Part shown: positions 41,501 to 53,462 of the stretch, in pieces | Numbering within the stretch: the first letter of the stretch is position 1 | How the letters are laid out: every line of letters begins with the position of its first letter | Origin: Sipunculus nudus | Taxonomy: Eukaryota; Annelida; Sipuncula; Golfingiida; Sipunculidae | DNA: 64,000 nt | Assembly: GCA_026874595.1 (NCBI GenBank) | Contig: CM049307.1 | Span: 75,802,643-75,866,642 of the forward strand | Reading direction: 5' to 3' | Position numbers and translations under genes: made by a program | Notes under the pieces: generated by a model | What the model saw: the letters and a program-made list of their open reading frames with translations, nothing else | Told to the model about the DNA's origin: nothing | The model's database searches: none

Positions 41501-44500
41501 CAAGAGACATTGTAAGAAATGACGAAAGTATTTGCCTCCTCATGAGGCCTTATAATGCATTCCTCAGACCTAGATATAAAGGCACTCTGGCAGGCCAGTA
41601 TCTGGATGTGATGGCAGAGGGCCGGTATGGTGCTACCACAAACTCGGCAATGATAAAAGTCTAATTATCCCTTTACCATAAACAAAATCAGGCTTGATGC
41701 CTTCATGTTCAACTGACAAAAGTTTAAACATTTATCAAGCAAAGAGCAATGTGAGCTGTTAAAGTAAATCATCTGTGATAGGGGTTAACATAACAAAGTG
41801 GTATAAATTTTCAAGATAACATGCTTTTGGAAATTAAAGTTAAACAGATCATTCTATATTCATTTATTACTTTAAGATGCCACTGAATCAATGAAAACAC
41901 CATGTTAACTTAAAGATTTCCCATTTGAATATTTTACAAAAAATCTTGTTCACGTATGAAATGGTAAATTTATTCCAAACTCTGCACATATTTGGATTCT
42001 TACTTTTTCTGATGCGGTCGCTATTCTGTTGCCAGCTGCATTGAATGTCATTGCTGCCAGGGGGTTATCATGTGCGGGTATCATTGTAACTGCCCTCTGG
42101 AAGTATAAACAAGCTAAGTTCAGTCTTCATGTTAAATGTGGATACTATGGCTGTAAAAATACTTATCCTCACAATACAACATGTACTACAGTATTACATG
42201 CACTCATTAACAATAAGGTGTATTATAGTTCTGATTCAAAGCCAACACTCTTCCCATTTACAGAGAGAGTTCAGACCAAACTGCTTCTCACAATATTGAT
42301 TTCCACACCATAAATAAAGTTTAACCACACTTTTGCCTATATGCCTCAGGAATAATCCAAAATGCATTTAGACAGCTCCTTCTAAATATTAAACCATTTG
42401 TGATAGTCCATTTAAATCCTATCAAGCACTTAGGACCAATGATGTTTCGCCTTAAATAGAATTACATGGCACTGATTGACCAAGGGCAGACAAAGAATTT
42501 CAGAATAAGGGTTCTTATATAGGGAGGTCGTGAAGGAGGACTAGTATAGAGGAGATGTGAACCACCAAGAGGGAATGTACCCCCTCCCACAGATCAGAAA
42601 CATTTTGAAAATTCAAGCTGTAACATAGCAATTTGGGGTAGTTTCAGATTTCTTTCAGTATTTAACTTGTATTATTATAATCCAAAGTTTTATTTAGGTA
42701 AAAAATATCTGCCCCTGCTGACAATCTTTAAACCAGCTTTATACTGATGTGCTTTAAATTGTGACAGACAAACAAACAAACAAACAGAGGTAATTTAAAA
42801 GGAACACAAGGAAATATGACATACCAGGTTCACCACATCAAAAATCTGTACTTCTCCTATCTGGCTACTGCCGGGGTAGGCCAGGTAGCAGTTATCATTA
42901 CTAGTAGACAGAGCACACAGGCCCTGGGGGTTCGGGGGCGTGTCTCGTATCGTGTGGAGAACTTTCATGTCTCGTAGGTTGTGTATGTACAGACTTTCCT
43001 CCAGGCAGACGATCAACCTCTGTATGTACAAGAAATAATACATGATAAATGTGAGAAAGTACAGTCATGGACATAAGTTCATGAATAAAATACTTTCAAA
43101 TAAATTCCACATATGTTTACAGCTAACGTGACTAGAATTGATCACTAAAACTATCTGGTGTTTTTGCATTAAATTCATCTTGACATTAGGACTATCTTGA
43201 AACAACTTGTAATTTGTGGCATCTTTACACAAAGATATATATGTACAGACAAACATTGATTTCCATGCAAGTCCCTTTATTTATTTACAGTTTTAAGTAC
43301 CATTATCTCATTAATTTGACACCATGGACTAATGTGACTGATCATGAAAATAATGATCACTAGCTTCAAATCTTTTCAGAATATTTTGGATACCAAAATC
43401 CAATTTGCAACTGTCAAGTCCATTTTATGCACATATTCAGTGTGTTTAAGGGTAGCACCATAAACAAAAGCCAGGGCCTAGGGTAACTGAAAATGTACTT
43501 GTAGTTGAATGTAATAAATTACAGGATTTCATGTAATTAAAAGCATTTTGTAATTCAAAATATTTTAAATTACAAGAAATTGTAATTATAACTTTGAAAA
43601 GTACACTGTAATTTGAATTACTTTTCAATTATTTTTTAATTACACTCAAATCAAATGATCTGCCTGAAGTCAGACAAGGGAACTTGAATTTTGAAACAAA
43701 AAGGTCATTACTGCTGATGCCTTGTGAGGTCTGTGCCCAAGTGTCACCTGAGCTGCATCTGTGTTTACAGCTTATCCTTAACAGGGTTTACAGTAAGGGT
43801 TTGTATTTTTTGTATAGTGTTCAAGTATTATAACTGACAAAAAGTAATTTAAAGTAACTGAAAAGCTAATTAATTATTTTTTACTGTAATTGTAATAGTA
43901 ATTAATTACATTTGCAAATATGTGTAATTGTAATTTTAATTTGGCATTTTGAAAGTAATTGTTAATGTAATCAATAATATTTGCCCTGACCAGTGCAGCA
44001 CAAGAGTGCATAGTATGCCTGTCATAAATGACCTCTGACCTCACAAGATATGCCCAGATTTTGCCGGGAATCAAAACTATGTAAGATGCTTTGTGGGAAG
44101 ACATTCAGCGTGAGTTTCATCAAAATCCCCAAAATTTCTGGTAAGTTACCAAGGCATCACCACAAAGAAGTATGGTGTCCTCTGACCTCATCTGATATGT
44201 ACAGATTAAGCCCACAATCAAATTCATGTCAGATAATTTACTGGTAAATATTTATATCCATTTTCATGAAAATCAAATTCCGATTAAGCTATCGCAGCAA
44301 CAGCTAAAGTTAATGGACAGACACATTTTGCTGCCCATACCACAATATGATCTGTGAATAAATTGAAGGTAAATAAAATGTACCATATGCTAGGATATTA
44401 AATCTAGAATTTTTGTCTAATTATCTACACGGTAATTTTTCACTTTAAAGGCTCTCTTAACAAAATATCAACCAGAACGTCAATGATGTAGTGGAGATTC

Positions 44501-47500
44501 AACATAAAACATAAACCATGCAACACAAAATTATGCATTTTTCACTAGGGACATGGAATGAACTTTAATCACAGAAAGTTGGTGTCTCAGGTGGCCCCAC
44601 CTGCAAGTTCCAGATTCTGCGAAAAGTTTAGAAGGTAGCTGTTTGCAGAATTAATGAGTTTCTAAATTAATTATAAAAGCCCACACCTGCCCTATCAGAT
44701 AAAACAAACAAAATCAATATTGGTCAAGATATAAAAGAGAAGAAGCATTTTTTTGTGATTCTGATAATTTGCATTAATTTGCATAATTAATGAGTTACAA
44801 AATTCTGTGTAAAAGTTTAACCATCCTTATCAGATAAAACTAACAATCAAAATTTGTCAAGATATAAAGGTGAGGAAGCATTTATTTGTGCATTGTGGAC
44901 GTACGTTGGATGGACAGACAGACACCGCATCACCTAAGCATCATCGGGCCCACGGCCGGATAAACTAACAACACTGATAGTTATACCTTGTTGGAAGGGA
45001 CTATCATATTATATCCCTTTCACATAGCAGATATAAATTTCAAACCATTTCAAATGTAAATCGAATTATCCAATTTGACAAAGTGCCATTTGAATCCGAA
45101 ATTCGCATCTGAAACAGTTTTGACCTTGTTTTGAAGCCGCAACTTGTGTGTCTAAGCACCAGTAAATATGCTTGTGTCAGCATGTTAATTGTTACATTGT
45201 TTCACATGATGTGAAACTGAAAGGTACACCACCTGCCTTTGTGCTTAGATGCCTGTGTGAATACACAAAGATACAGAACTGATCAATCCTCATTGCCAAA
45301 AACATTTGAAAATCGTTAGGAGTAATATACTCAGTGACTTACCAGCCTGTTGGTTCGAACTGCTAATATCGTGTTGGGATAGCTGTAGTTGCATATTTCT
45401 GTCCCCTTCCTAAAGTGACAGAGGATCAGTTTCCTCGGGGATGTTAACTTGACTATGGCAACAAGACTGCTGGCGAAGTGCCTCTCTACGATGCAGATTT
45501 CATCACTTTCTGTAAATAAATATTCAATGATGGTCATGATAATGATGGACCCATAAAACCTGCTTAAGCAGATTGCTTAACCTCTGCTTAGTGTTCAGTC
45601 AATTCCTGTGGAATTCTGACATTTGGCAGATGTGGTGAAACCTGTTTACATCATACAAACCCCTGAAGACCAATGGGTGTTCTGCAAGAATCTGAAACAC
45701 TGGTAAAATACTGATGAATACCAAAGAACGTGTAAAAAACTTTGTAAAGTAACTTTAGTTAACATACCTCACTTTTTGGTTGGGTAAATATTTAAACCAA
45801 AAATCAATTTGGACAATTTATCAACATAGATATATATGTATGTATATGCAATTTTAGTTAACTGACACTTAACAGGTATCCTTAAGTTGTACCATAACAT
45901 TTTATAATGAGATGAAAAGGTGATTTTTACACCCAGTCCGATCCATAGATAATTTCAAATGCATGCTTGCCAACATCATTTATTTTGCAAGTTGCTAAGT
46001 GAGTAGTAATAACTGAAGTGATAGTATAGTTCAAGAGCTAGATATGTAGTCAGAGCCTACAAACCTCTGCCAGAATCATGAAATCAGACTTTCCTGTGCT
46101 GCAGAACAAACACTTCCCCAATACCTATGAATGGATGGCCTCTAAGCAAGGACAAAGGAATCACCCTGAATGAAATTAGTATATTTATAATGCTTTGATT
46201 TAAATATATATTATATTGATCTAAATTCCTTCCTAAAGTTAACTGATTATTCTTTCGGTGTTACCCTATCCAGAAGAAAATTTCATCAAAATCTGTTCAA
46301 AACTTTTTGCTTAAGGTGCAATCAGACAAACCAACCAACGTAGGGAAAAGCAATACCTATGGCACCTGGCAGAAGGCAATGAAAGAGTTCAACCTTACCG
46401 TATTCATAGATGTTTTCCAGTTTGTCCACAGACGACAATGAAAACAAACGATAGCCATTTTTGGTTCCTACTGCCAGTGACCTGAAATGAAAATTAAGAG
46501 CTGTAACTATTCAATGTTACATTATGCATATATACAGGTGAGACACCTGGTGGTGGACTCAGTACTAAGCGCAGAGGCCTCTAGTGTTTACTGTAACTTG
46601 GATAGTTTCGAAGGGAGAGCTGGTCACTCATGGTCTTTCTGACATATAATACATTTCCCAGTGTTTAAGGTCTTATCTGAAAGAAAAAATGCCTAACAAA
46701 ACAACTCTCACTCTGTAAACAGCAAAGACTTACTTCAACTCGTATTTTATATGTGAAGAATCACCACCTGTGGATCTAATCTTGATCTGTTGAATAAGGA
46801 AGAAGATAACAATATAATACGAATTAAATGTTACCAGCACAGCTATCATATAAATTTTATTAACATACATGAAATATAAATGTATGATATAACCATGTGA
46901 AAACATGGTAATTAACTCAGTTTAGGGCTACAGGAACATGTTGAGCAGCCTAATTAGTAGGGGGACTGTGATACCTACTGGCAGTGTACCCTTAATTCTG
47001 ACATGTAACTTACAACTCCTGGGTTTTATCTTTACAAAAGATGGCATCACAGGAACTGTCTGAAATGCTTGCGAGGAATGAATCAGTCAGGGTTTGATAA
47101 GGCCACTGAAAAACAGCACAAATTTACTCTGAGGACAGTCTCAAGATAGGGATCTATCTGTGGAGAGTGTTTGGTGAAGATTGGACCCATATCAGCTGAG
47201 AAGAATCCAGAATAACACTCTTGGGTGACCATGTCCATGTTGGTGAATTCTGTTAGGATGCTTATGGGTTGAAACAAACTTGCTCATGTAGTTTAGGGAT
47301 CAAGGAATTATAGGAAGTAGTTTGTCTGAACTAATGATAAATGAATAAACTATCACCTACCAGAGGTGATAAACAATGTTTTCACATTACCATAACAGAT
47401 GTAATGTACAAACTGATGAATGGAGCTTAATACCACCAGTGTTTAATAAAGAGGCTTTTGCTGAGGCAAATTTAATGAAAGCTCAATGCCTCCCATATTG

Positions 47501-49269
47501 TATATTAAATCCGCCTAAAATGTATGAGAGATTTAGGACAAAACCAAAATGGGTTTCTAGGCAAGATCTGGTGACAAAGTTAATTTAATTTTATAATTCA
47601 GCCTAGTAGGGCATATGGCAGGCACAAACTTAAATTCCAGAAACAGGGCATTACATGTTAATTAAGACATAATTCTTCAGTCACTAAAACCTGTATATAA
47701 ACATACATAAATGTACATGTATTGATTCTAGTAGGTATTATTTTGAAATGTGTACTGACATGGTTAATGCATACAATGTATGCTGTTTTGTGTATTCAGA
47801 GTAAAGCTGTGGATGACATTTTGCTCAAATTGTAAAAATTACAGTGAGACAGACAGATAAATGTGACAGAGTACTGTAAACGTAGTGCACACCAAAAAAC
47901 AATCACATAGCAATGGGTGCATCCACAACCGCATTGTCCCAAAAATCAAAAACAAACATAACATTTGAGTTGCAAATAGCTGTCTCCAGAGAAGCAACGC
48001 CTTATACCTTTAACAGATGACTGTTTCATCATCTCCCAAGCTGAGTGGTGTTTGAACACAATACGGTCATATTTTCTGACAAATGTAGCTTTATCAACAG
48101 TTTCACAGAAATTAAATCTTCTTCACCATGGTAAAAGTATCTAATTTTAATACAAATGCAACAAACTGGCAACTGGAAGTGCATTTAACTTCAGTTATTG
48201 TGTATTCTAGTCCAAAAAGACACAGAACGAACTGCTTATTACCATCAGGTCATAAGCAGTAGTCCTGAACATTTTTGCGGCAGCTACATTGCTTACAAGT
48301 GTATTGTTCTCATTTTATGAGGGAAACAGAAATATTAAAACTTGAAATTTATGCAAATTAGCTAACCATAACAGAATATTAGTAAAACTGGATAATGGAG
48401 GTCATTATGGGTATTTTATCTTTTAAGGACAAAGGTCGTAATTAAAGTGCTCAGAATCCTAACTAAGTGCTTATGTAGGGTGGTGACTAAAATGTACTCT
48501 CAGATATATTTAACATATAAATCATCACTGGTGGCTGAGTGAAAAACTGCTGTCTGTACACAGCCAGACACAGCATGATCCTGGACATGTATGGTTGTCA
48601 TTCCTTCATTATATTCCAAGAAGCAGATGACATAAACAAAACTGTGGAATTCATATCTTAATGGATTACAAATGTGAACAACTTAGTACTGGTATTTCTA
48701 ATACTTCCATGTTTATACATTTTGTCTTATCGCTTATTTATACTGTCTGTTGCAAATATTGAACATGTAGGGCAGATTCTATATATATAGTCGCTCCCAT
48801 TTATGACGTATGGCATTGTGACATATTAATGGGTGTGATCGGAGAGAAAAGTAGCAAAGGCTGGTAGTTTTTTTATTTGCTTAATAATGCTAATTACCAG
48901 ATTCTTAATTCTTGAATTATGAGACATAAGGAACCAATTCTGACATTAAAACAAAAGAATTTATTTCTTGAGTTTGGGATGTTGGTTTTGTTTAATACTG
49001 TGATTTTATTACTTTAAAGATGATACCACAAGCTTCTTCTATTCGTGTCAAATGCATTCCTGAACATAAGAAACATTTCTGAAACCAAGCTTCCAGATGC
49101 GCACCCCGAACGACGTATTCATTACGAGTGAACCCAGCCACAAACAGCCACAACATCTGAGATGTAAATACCAGGGGTGTCTGGATGCAGATACTTACGA
49201 GCAGTCTTGGTTGAAATTCACAAAAAGGAGATTGGACGAGGATTCCCCGCCCTGGCCTGCGAGATTCAT
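29588..49269 (-). CDS. WIPI2: WIPI2-like PROPPIN (ATG18 family), autophagy WD-repeat protein
   Basis: Minus-strand coding exons: 49269-49199 (ATG), 46481-46399, 45509-45343, 43019-42825, 42096-42004, 40932-40862, 40175-40068, 39338-39174, 38254-38147, 36653-36614 and 29704-29588 (TAA). All introns are GT-AG and phases agree, totalling 1218 bp (405 residues; human WIPI2 about 454). It starts [12 protein letters not shown] then [10 protein letters not shown], as in vertebrate WIPI2. Seven-bladed propeller motifs include [87 protein letters not shown] and [25 protein letters not shown] carries the FRRG motif that binds PI3P. The family acts on the phagophore, where WIPI2 recruits ATG16L1. The last exon ends with [14 protein letters not shown], like the vertebrate tail. 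The C-terminal joining (36614 to 29704) is inferred from phase. Confidence 0.94.
30065..30516. mobile_element. hAT-like MITE with TAGGGCTGT termini
   Basis: The left end TAGGGCTGTAACAATA and the right end, read inverted, TAGGGCTGTTACGATA form a terminal inverted repeat of about 16 bp, a start typical of hAT elements. The flanks are AT-rich (TATTTTAA and AATTAAAA), so the 8-bp target duplication cannot be confirmed. No transposase ORF. Confidence 0.6.
30850..31150 (+). repeat. Old interspersed repeat fragment
   Basis: Phrases such as ACTCACAAAATTATTAACGG, TTTTCAGGCCATTTCTGGAA and TGATCCGGATTC look like a diverged copy of a dispersed repeat. It lies just past the WIPI2 terminal exon, in its last intron. 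No termini recognised. Confidence 0.3.
33282..33389 (+). CDS. Orphan exon-like segment of unknown protein
   Basis: Acceptor TCATGCACAG precedes and donor GTAAGT follows a 108-bp open segment on the plus strand, antisense to the last WIPI2 intron. It encodes 35 full codons beginning [20 protein letters not shown] and continuing to NNEAV. Composition looks protein-like (no low complexity), but I recognise no family and found no partner exons. It could be part of a nested gene, a transposon fragment or chance. Confidence 0.25.
34081..34524. mobile_element. hAT-like MITE with CAGTGATGTA termini
   Basis: The left end CAGTGATGTATTCGAGTCC and the inverted right end CAGTGATGTAGAACTCAAGTCC form terminal inverted repeats. 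The interior is rich in GAGTCC/AAGTCC words. Flanking octamers GGTAAAAT and GAGTAAAT agree at six of eight positions, compatible with a decayed 8-bp hAT target duplication. It lies in the WIPI2 last intron, directly next to an inverted tandem-core element. Confidence 0.65.
34544..35526 (-). mobile_element. Helentron-like element, diverged short copy (copy 3)
   Basis: Minus orientation. The 5' end near 35526 reads GTATCTGCCAAAAC, with an inverted partner GTGGATAC just inside. The 3' end reads TTTTGTCAGATACACG, then GACTACCCGTATTCTAG ending at 34544 and followed by TTT. The internal units are few and diverged, with remnants of the palindrome at about 35212 (AGGTGGCGCCATT) and 35347 (GGTGGTGCCACCT). 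The terminal hairpin stem is decayed. Confidence 0.6.
36341..36653 (-). CDS. WIPI2: WIPI2 penultimate exon with alternative 3' ends
   Basis: After the acceptor TATTACAG the frame continues [25 protein letters not shown] donor (exon end 36614) lets it join the terminal exon at 29704 in phase. A second good donor, CAG|GTAAGC (exon end 36529), would need a further exon because its phase does not fit. Without splicing the frame stays open through a region rich in Gly/Pro and then charged residues (KREEEERE) to TAG at 36341-36343, giving an unrelated C-terminus. Which form is used cannot be told from DNA. Confidence 0.6.
36661..37460. repeat. Low-complexity AAACAGTAA-type degenerate repeat
   Basis: Most of this stretch is built of ACAAACAGTAAYACAA-like words with irregular spacing, just past the WIPI2 penultimate exon on the other side of its acceptor. 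No coding signal; the minus-strand ORFs are low-complexity. Confidence 0.5.
37670..37920. repeat. Degenerate minisatellite of GGAGTCACAACACTGTCACC-like units
   Basis: About eight imperfect units of 20-30 bp built on GGAGTCACA and CTGTCACC, within a WIPI2 intron. Confidence 0.6.
40327..40343. repeat. Poly-G tract
   Basis: Seventeen G after TTTTTTC in a WIPI2 intron. Confidence 0.9.
43460..43970. repeat. TAATTAC-rich degenerate repeat, possible decayed MITE
   Basis: Two flanks dense in GTAATTAC/TGTAATT words surround a less repetitive centre (about 43640-43800), and the flanks can pair with each other. This resembles a decayed inverted-repeat element, but no clear termini or target duplication were found. 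Confidence 0.35.
44560..44960 (+). repeat. Interspersed repeat with two internal degenerate units
   Basis: Two roughly 120-bp related units share AATTAATGAGTT, CTATCAGATAAAAC/CTTATCAGATAAAAC, TGGTCAAGATATAAA and GAAGCATTTWTTTGTG. They are followed by GGATGGACAGACAGACACCG and GCATCACCTAAGCATCATCGG, a tail of the kind found on widely dispersed invertebrate repeats. Confidence 0.5.
49199..49269 (-). CDS. WIPI2: WIPI2 first coding exon with start codon
   Basis: ATG at 49269-49267 begins MNLAGQGGE, matching the known WIPI2 N-terminus. Twenty-three codons plus two bases precede the donor GTAAGT. A longer overlapping frame on the same strand reads different residues and is a shadow. Intron 1 (46482-49198) is about 2.7 kb, with nothing recognised in it. 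Confidence 0.9.
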
Positions 49270-49445
49270 TAGGCCTGATATTCCCTTGGACACACAATGG
49301 TATGCGGTTTCCGTGATGGAGAAATGATTGTTGTCCCTAACAAAATGCGCCTGTCATTACCTCAGCTGTCGACTTTGTTTTTCCTCGGCGAGACTCGGAT
49401 GTTACGACTTCGCCCATTGGTTGAAACAAGTTTACGTCATATTTA
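49270..49445 (-). promoter_or_regulatory. Putative WIPI2 promoter / 5' UTR region
   Basis: Sequence upstream of the ATG is GC- and CpG-richer than its surroundings. It contains an inverted CCAAT box (ATTGG at 49416-49420) and a CRE-like TTACGTCA (49432-49439), 150-170 bp upstream of the ATG on the minus strand. No TATA box is evident. Assignment rests on position and motifs only. Confidence 0.45.
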
Positions 49446-50454
49446 TTTATTATTAGACTGGTTTTATTCACAATATTAAAACTCACATTGTTTGAATCAT
49501 ACATTTTTTAAATTTTATGTCCGTTTAGAAAACAGGTTTCAATTTAGTAAAAAATATATGCTCCTTTTTTTAATGATGTCATGTCAACTATTTCGATATT
49601 TGGGGGAAATTACTTTAATGTCAACCAATGAAGGACGAGGACAGGTCAATGAGCTTCGCACAGTCTCGGTGGTGTATTGTTGTCGTCATTCCCCAGAATG
49701 CTGAGCTGGATGACGTTGAAGCAAACGAATTATGCCGGGGAATCCCCTCCGAAATAGACTGGTCCAGTCCACATGTGATATGTAAAGTGCTTTTCTGGCA
49801 GTCTTATGTAACAGAAGACGTAAACTATGAAAATGAACATATGAATTATATTTGTTTACCAAGATTATCGAAAACTTGACTTGTAAGCAATCAATGTGGC
49901 ATATGCTTGTCCTGCAAATGAATATACGAGAGAACAGATTTCGCAACCCTACAGCGACCAGATTATCTACACCCCCCTAAAAAAGTAGGTATTGACAGAA
50001 AAAAAAGATCCCCAAAAATAATTTATCAGTGAACATTCTACTAGTTTCCAGCATTTATTTGGTATGTTGCGGATCACATAATCATATTTATCATCCAGAA
50101 AATGTAAAAAGTATAGATAATTTGGTGGATATTTGTTAATTAGGTATATTAATTAAATAAAATCAATATTCATTTATAGCATTATATGTCATATATTTGT
50201 TATATAAAATCAATAGCCATTTATATTATTGTATGTAAATGTATTGTTGTCATATTAATACTATTATTAATTTATAATTTATTAATATTTTAAAATATAC
50301 ATTGTTGAGGCGTCCTTTTGTTAAAACCCCAGGTTTATATATTACTATATCAATACAAAAGTGGTTTAAATATAAAAAATGAGCTTCGTATTGATATTTT
50401 TGTGACTGCGATCTATTGCATAAGATCGGAATAGTCTGGATTGGTCAAAGATTA

Positions 50455-50770
50455 TATTATATAATTATATTATATTATATTATATAATGTTATATTATAT
50501 TATATAATATTTTATTATATTATATTATATTTTATTATATTATATTATATTGTTTTATTTTATTAAATTATATTTTATTTTATTATATTATATATATATA
50601 TTTATTATATTATATTATATTATATTATATTATATTATATTATATTATATTATATTATATTATATTATATTATATTATATTATTTTACATTATGTTATTT
50701 AATATTATATTTTATTATATTATATTATATTATGTTTTGTCATGTTATGTTCATATTTATATTATATTAT
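50455..50770. repeat. (TTATA)n minisatellite
   Basis: About 300 bp of 5-bp period TTATA repeats with scattered substitutions (TTTTA, TAATG); the longest uninterrupted stretch is around 50600-50680. Confidence 0.9.
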
Positions 50771-50826
50771 TTAACTGTATTCTCTGAATTTGTTCAAGTC
50801 GAACAAATGTGGAGATTATTCAATAT

Positions 50827-50909
50827 TCGGCTTGGCCAGACTGACGTACACTATAAGTATTAATGAATAATCGGCTTGGCCAGACTGACGTACACTATAA
50901 GTATTAATC
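50827..50909. repeat. 44-bp direct tandem duplication
   Basis: TCGGCTTGGCCAGACTGACG and the sequence that follows, to ATTAAT, occur at 50827 and again at 50871 without apparent differences. Each copy contains a TGACGTACA CRE-like word. The identity suggests a recent event. Confidence 0.85.
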
Positions 50910-52292
50910 TTTGTAGGCCTGTATGTCCGAGATGAAATGTCCATGGATATTATAATATTTTGTGACGTCATGTTAATCATGAACACAACTTTTTTTTGTC
51001 GGACAGACATTTGCACAGGTCTCTTCTCACATTGCGTTTGATTTTAATCTTACATTTCGAGAAAATGTACATGAAGGATAATACATGTGTATACCACTCA
51101 AAATAGGGATAAGTATAACTAATCCAAACAAATTTAACCAATGGAACCACGGTTAGCTTCATAAAAGAATGTCTTGTGAACCCTAGCAAAAAAAAGCGCA
51201 CATGAATTCCTTTTCTCTGTTATAGCTATAATTTCAACCAATCTAATGGAAGTTTCGACCAGAATGCTCACAAAGGCCATGAATCATTTCCATAAACAGA
51301 TCTGACGACGCAATAGAGGAATCGATTTGGATACTTATGGACTACGTAGAAGGGGTGTTTACAGTATAACCGATGTGAACCTATATGGATACAGCTTTCT
51401 GCGTATTGTCTGGTCCTGCCAGACCAGTGAGCGTATCTCTCACAAGTAATGTCTCTTCCAAACAAAATAAAACACAATCAACTCTTTCCAGGAGTATGCG
51501 CCCTACGCGTAATCTTTGGCTGTGTTCACGAGAAATACGTATTTTGTTTAGCAGGAGTTCTTCCACAAATGAAATTACAACAATTCATGCAGCAATTTAG
51601 TTTGAATTGGGAACGAATTGGCTTATGTTCATCCTTGTCACATTATTGCAAGTCTCGGTAGTTGCACTCGCCACGTCTCTGAAGCTATAATTAAAACTAT
51701 CCATAATATATATATATATATAGTGGCCGCAGTATCCTCAGACATAGGGCAAACCCTCTTTAAGGGGACCTTTTCAAATACCAGGCATGTTAAACAAAGA
51801 CCTACTGTTATATACATGTAAAATAGGCTGTTCTAAATAATCCTGTATTTAAGTTGATTTGACCTAAGGGCGAGTTCACCAGTTTTCAGACTCGTCAGAC
51901 TTATAAGGCCCTTTCATTTTCATTTCAAACTAGGCTTACCTATCATTCTTAAGGAAGGAATCGATTGCGTGTGTGATAAAAACACAAGGAATTATTCAAG
52001 TAAAAGTCACTCTCATAGTAAAGGTCATGACCTAAATTTAAATGACTTTATATTTTCATATATGCAATGGAACATGACAATGCACGTACGTGCCCTTTAT
52101 TTTGTTTTGAAATTATATTGCTCACACTACTGTCAAGCGGCAGTGACGGGTGTATTAAGCGGCACAAAACTTGATAAGAATTATATACGTGGGGGGTTGA
52201 TACACAAAGTCAAAGATGACATATAACTTGTGGTCAAGTATTTTCATGTCAGGTGGATATGATCCATATGTTGTCCCATGAGTTAAGCATCC

Positions 52293-52737
52293 ATGAAAAA
52301 AAAAAAAAAAACTAATGAGTCACTGAAGGTCTTGTTCCGAGTGAGTAGCAGTCGCTGCATCGCCTGCCAAGGACTATCCCGCATGAAGAATTATTTTATG
52401 AACTTTGGACTTAGCCTTTTGCCCGGAAATGTTGAAACGCTACCCGCCCCACTTGGTTCGGGTGAAGATACTTTCGAAAGCAAGCCAAAAGGCGTTCTTC
52501 GGAAGCCCAGCAAAAATATCCTAAACAGGGTGGTTGCAAGAAATTTGATGTTAGAGGTATCCGACGTTGAGTGTTTGAAGACAACGATTTCTTTCATATC
52601 TTCATCTTCATCAAAGGACTTGTTCATGTTCAGAAGCTTAAGTGAACAGGATCTAGAATGGGTCAATGCTGACAAGGTTGAGGGCTTTAATAGCTCGATA
52701 AAAGACAAAAAGAGCAGCTTCATTGGTTCTATGGAAA

Positions 52738-52741
<4 letters not shown>
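52293..52741 (+). CDS. Uncharacterised open reading frame next to an (AT)n tract
   Basis: A frame of about 150 codons stays open before running into the microsatellite. Composition is protein-like (LSLLPGNVETLPAPLGSGED, then VECLKTTISFISSSSSKD), but I recognise no domain. A 116-codon minus-strand frame is also open across 52391-52741, which weakens the coding case. It ends about 55 bp before the LTR element's target site and could be a truncated exon or pseudogene. Confidence 0.2.

Positions 52742-52782
<41 letters not shown>
52739..52782. repeat. (AT)n microsatellite
   Basis: About 42 bp of AT dinucleotides between the uncharacterised ORF and the LTR retrotransposon. Confidence 0.95.
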
Positions 52783-52788
<6 letters not shown>

Positions 52789-52850
52789 CAATATCGTAGA
52801 TCTATTTGCCCAAAAAGCGCACAGTGATTCAGGGTAGATTCTGTTCAGGG

Positions 52851-52854
52851 GTAC
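52851..52854. repeat. Target-site duplication GTAC (left)
   Basis: GTAC abuts the left LTR and is repeated at 60377-60380 on the right. A four-base duplication is usual for Gypsy integrases. Confidence 0.85.
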
Positions 52855-53442
52855 TGTCACGTTACCGTGTCCTTACAGGTCAAAGGTCATGCTAAGTGCA
52901 TGCAGAGATAATTAAAAAAATGAGACGTTGATAAATATAAATAACATTTATTAAGTCAACAAAATACAAAGAAACATATGCCAGAGGTAATGAGAAATTA
53001 GTAAGTTTGCCGGGTTATTCCAAGGTAATTACAAAGATCAAATACCGAAAAGGGAAAATATTACATCGCCCTTAATGTAATTTAACAAAAGGATTTTATT
53101 TAGTTTAAGCCCCTGTAGTTACTATTAAAAGAAAAGGGCCTCGCTAATCTTACCAAAGGTGGTTAGTGTTGCTTCGAGCTGGGATGTCTAGACGACAGCT
53201 GTTAGCTGTCTGGGCGACCCGCACCCGTTGATCTCTGGCGACGATCTAACCTAGGCATGGCCAGACGCCCCCTTAAATAGATTCCCTTCCGGAAACCCGT
53301 TTGACGGACGGAAGGATAAAAGCCCAGCGGAAGCCAAGTTTACAAGCGGAAAGCCGTATGACAGACGGAAGCCCGCTTTACGACCGGAAACATGTCAGAC
53401 AGGTCCCTACCAGCAATACTCGCTTTTTCAACCCTCGTTACA
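52855..53442 (-). repeat. 3' LTR of the Gypsy element
   Basis: 588 bp, beginning TGTCACGTTACCG and ending CCCTCGTTACA on the plus strand. It contains a perfect direct repeat AGGTCA-A-AGGTCA at 52877-52889 near its outer end and a TATTTAAG TATA-like box (minus strand, about 53270-53282). Confidence 0.93.
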
Positions 53443-53462
53443 TCATCCCCTCCTCTCAAACT
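53443..53462 (-). other. Polypurine tract of the Gypsy element
   Basis: Directly before the 3' LTR the minus strand reads GAGAGGAGGGGATGA, the expected second-strand priming site. Confidence 0.75.

Larger units (their letters stand above)
49446..52292. other. AT-rich non-coding interval upstream of WIPI2
   Basis: No gene recognised. Open frames near 49.5-49.9 kb and 51.3-51.8 kb lack motifs. It contains a TTATA minisatellite and a 44-bp tandem duplication, listed separately. Confidence 0.5.

Noticed and set aside
48992-49297. 101-codon minus-strand ORF at the WIPI2 start
   Set aside because: It is in a different frame from the WIPI2 first exon, which gives the expected MNLA start and NFNQD motif and splices correctly.
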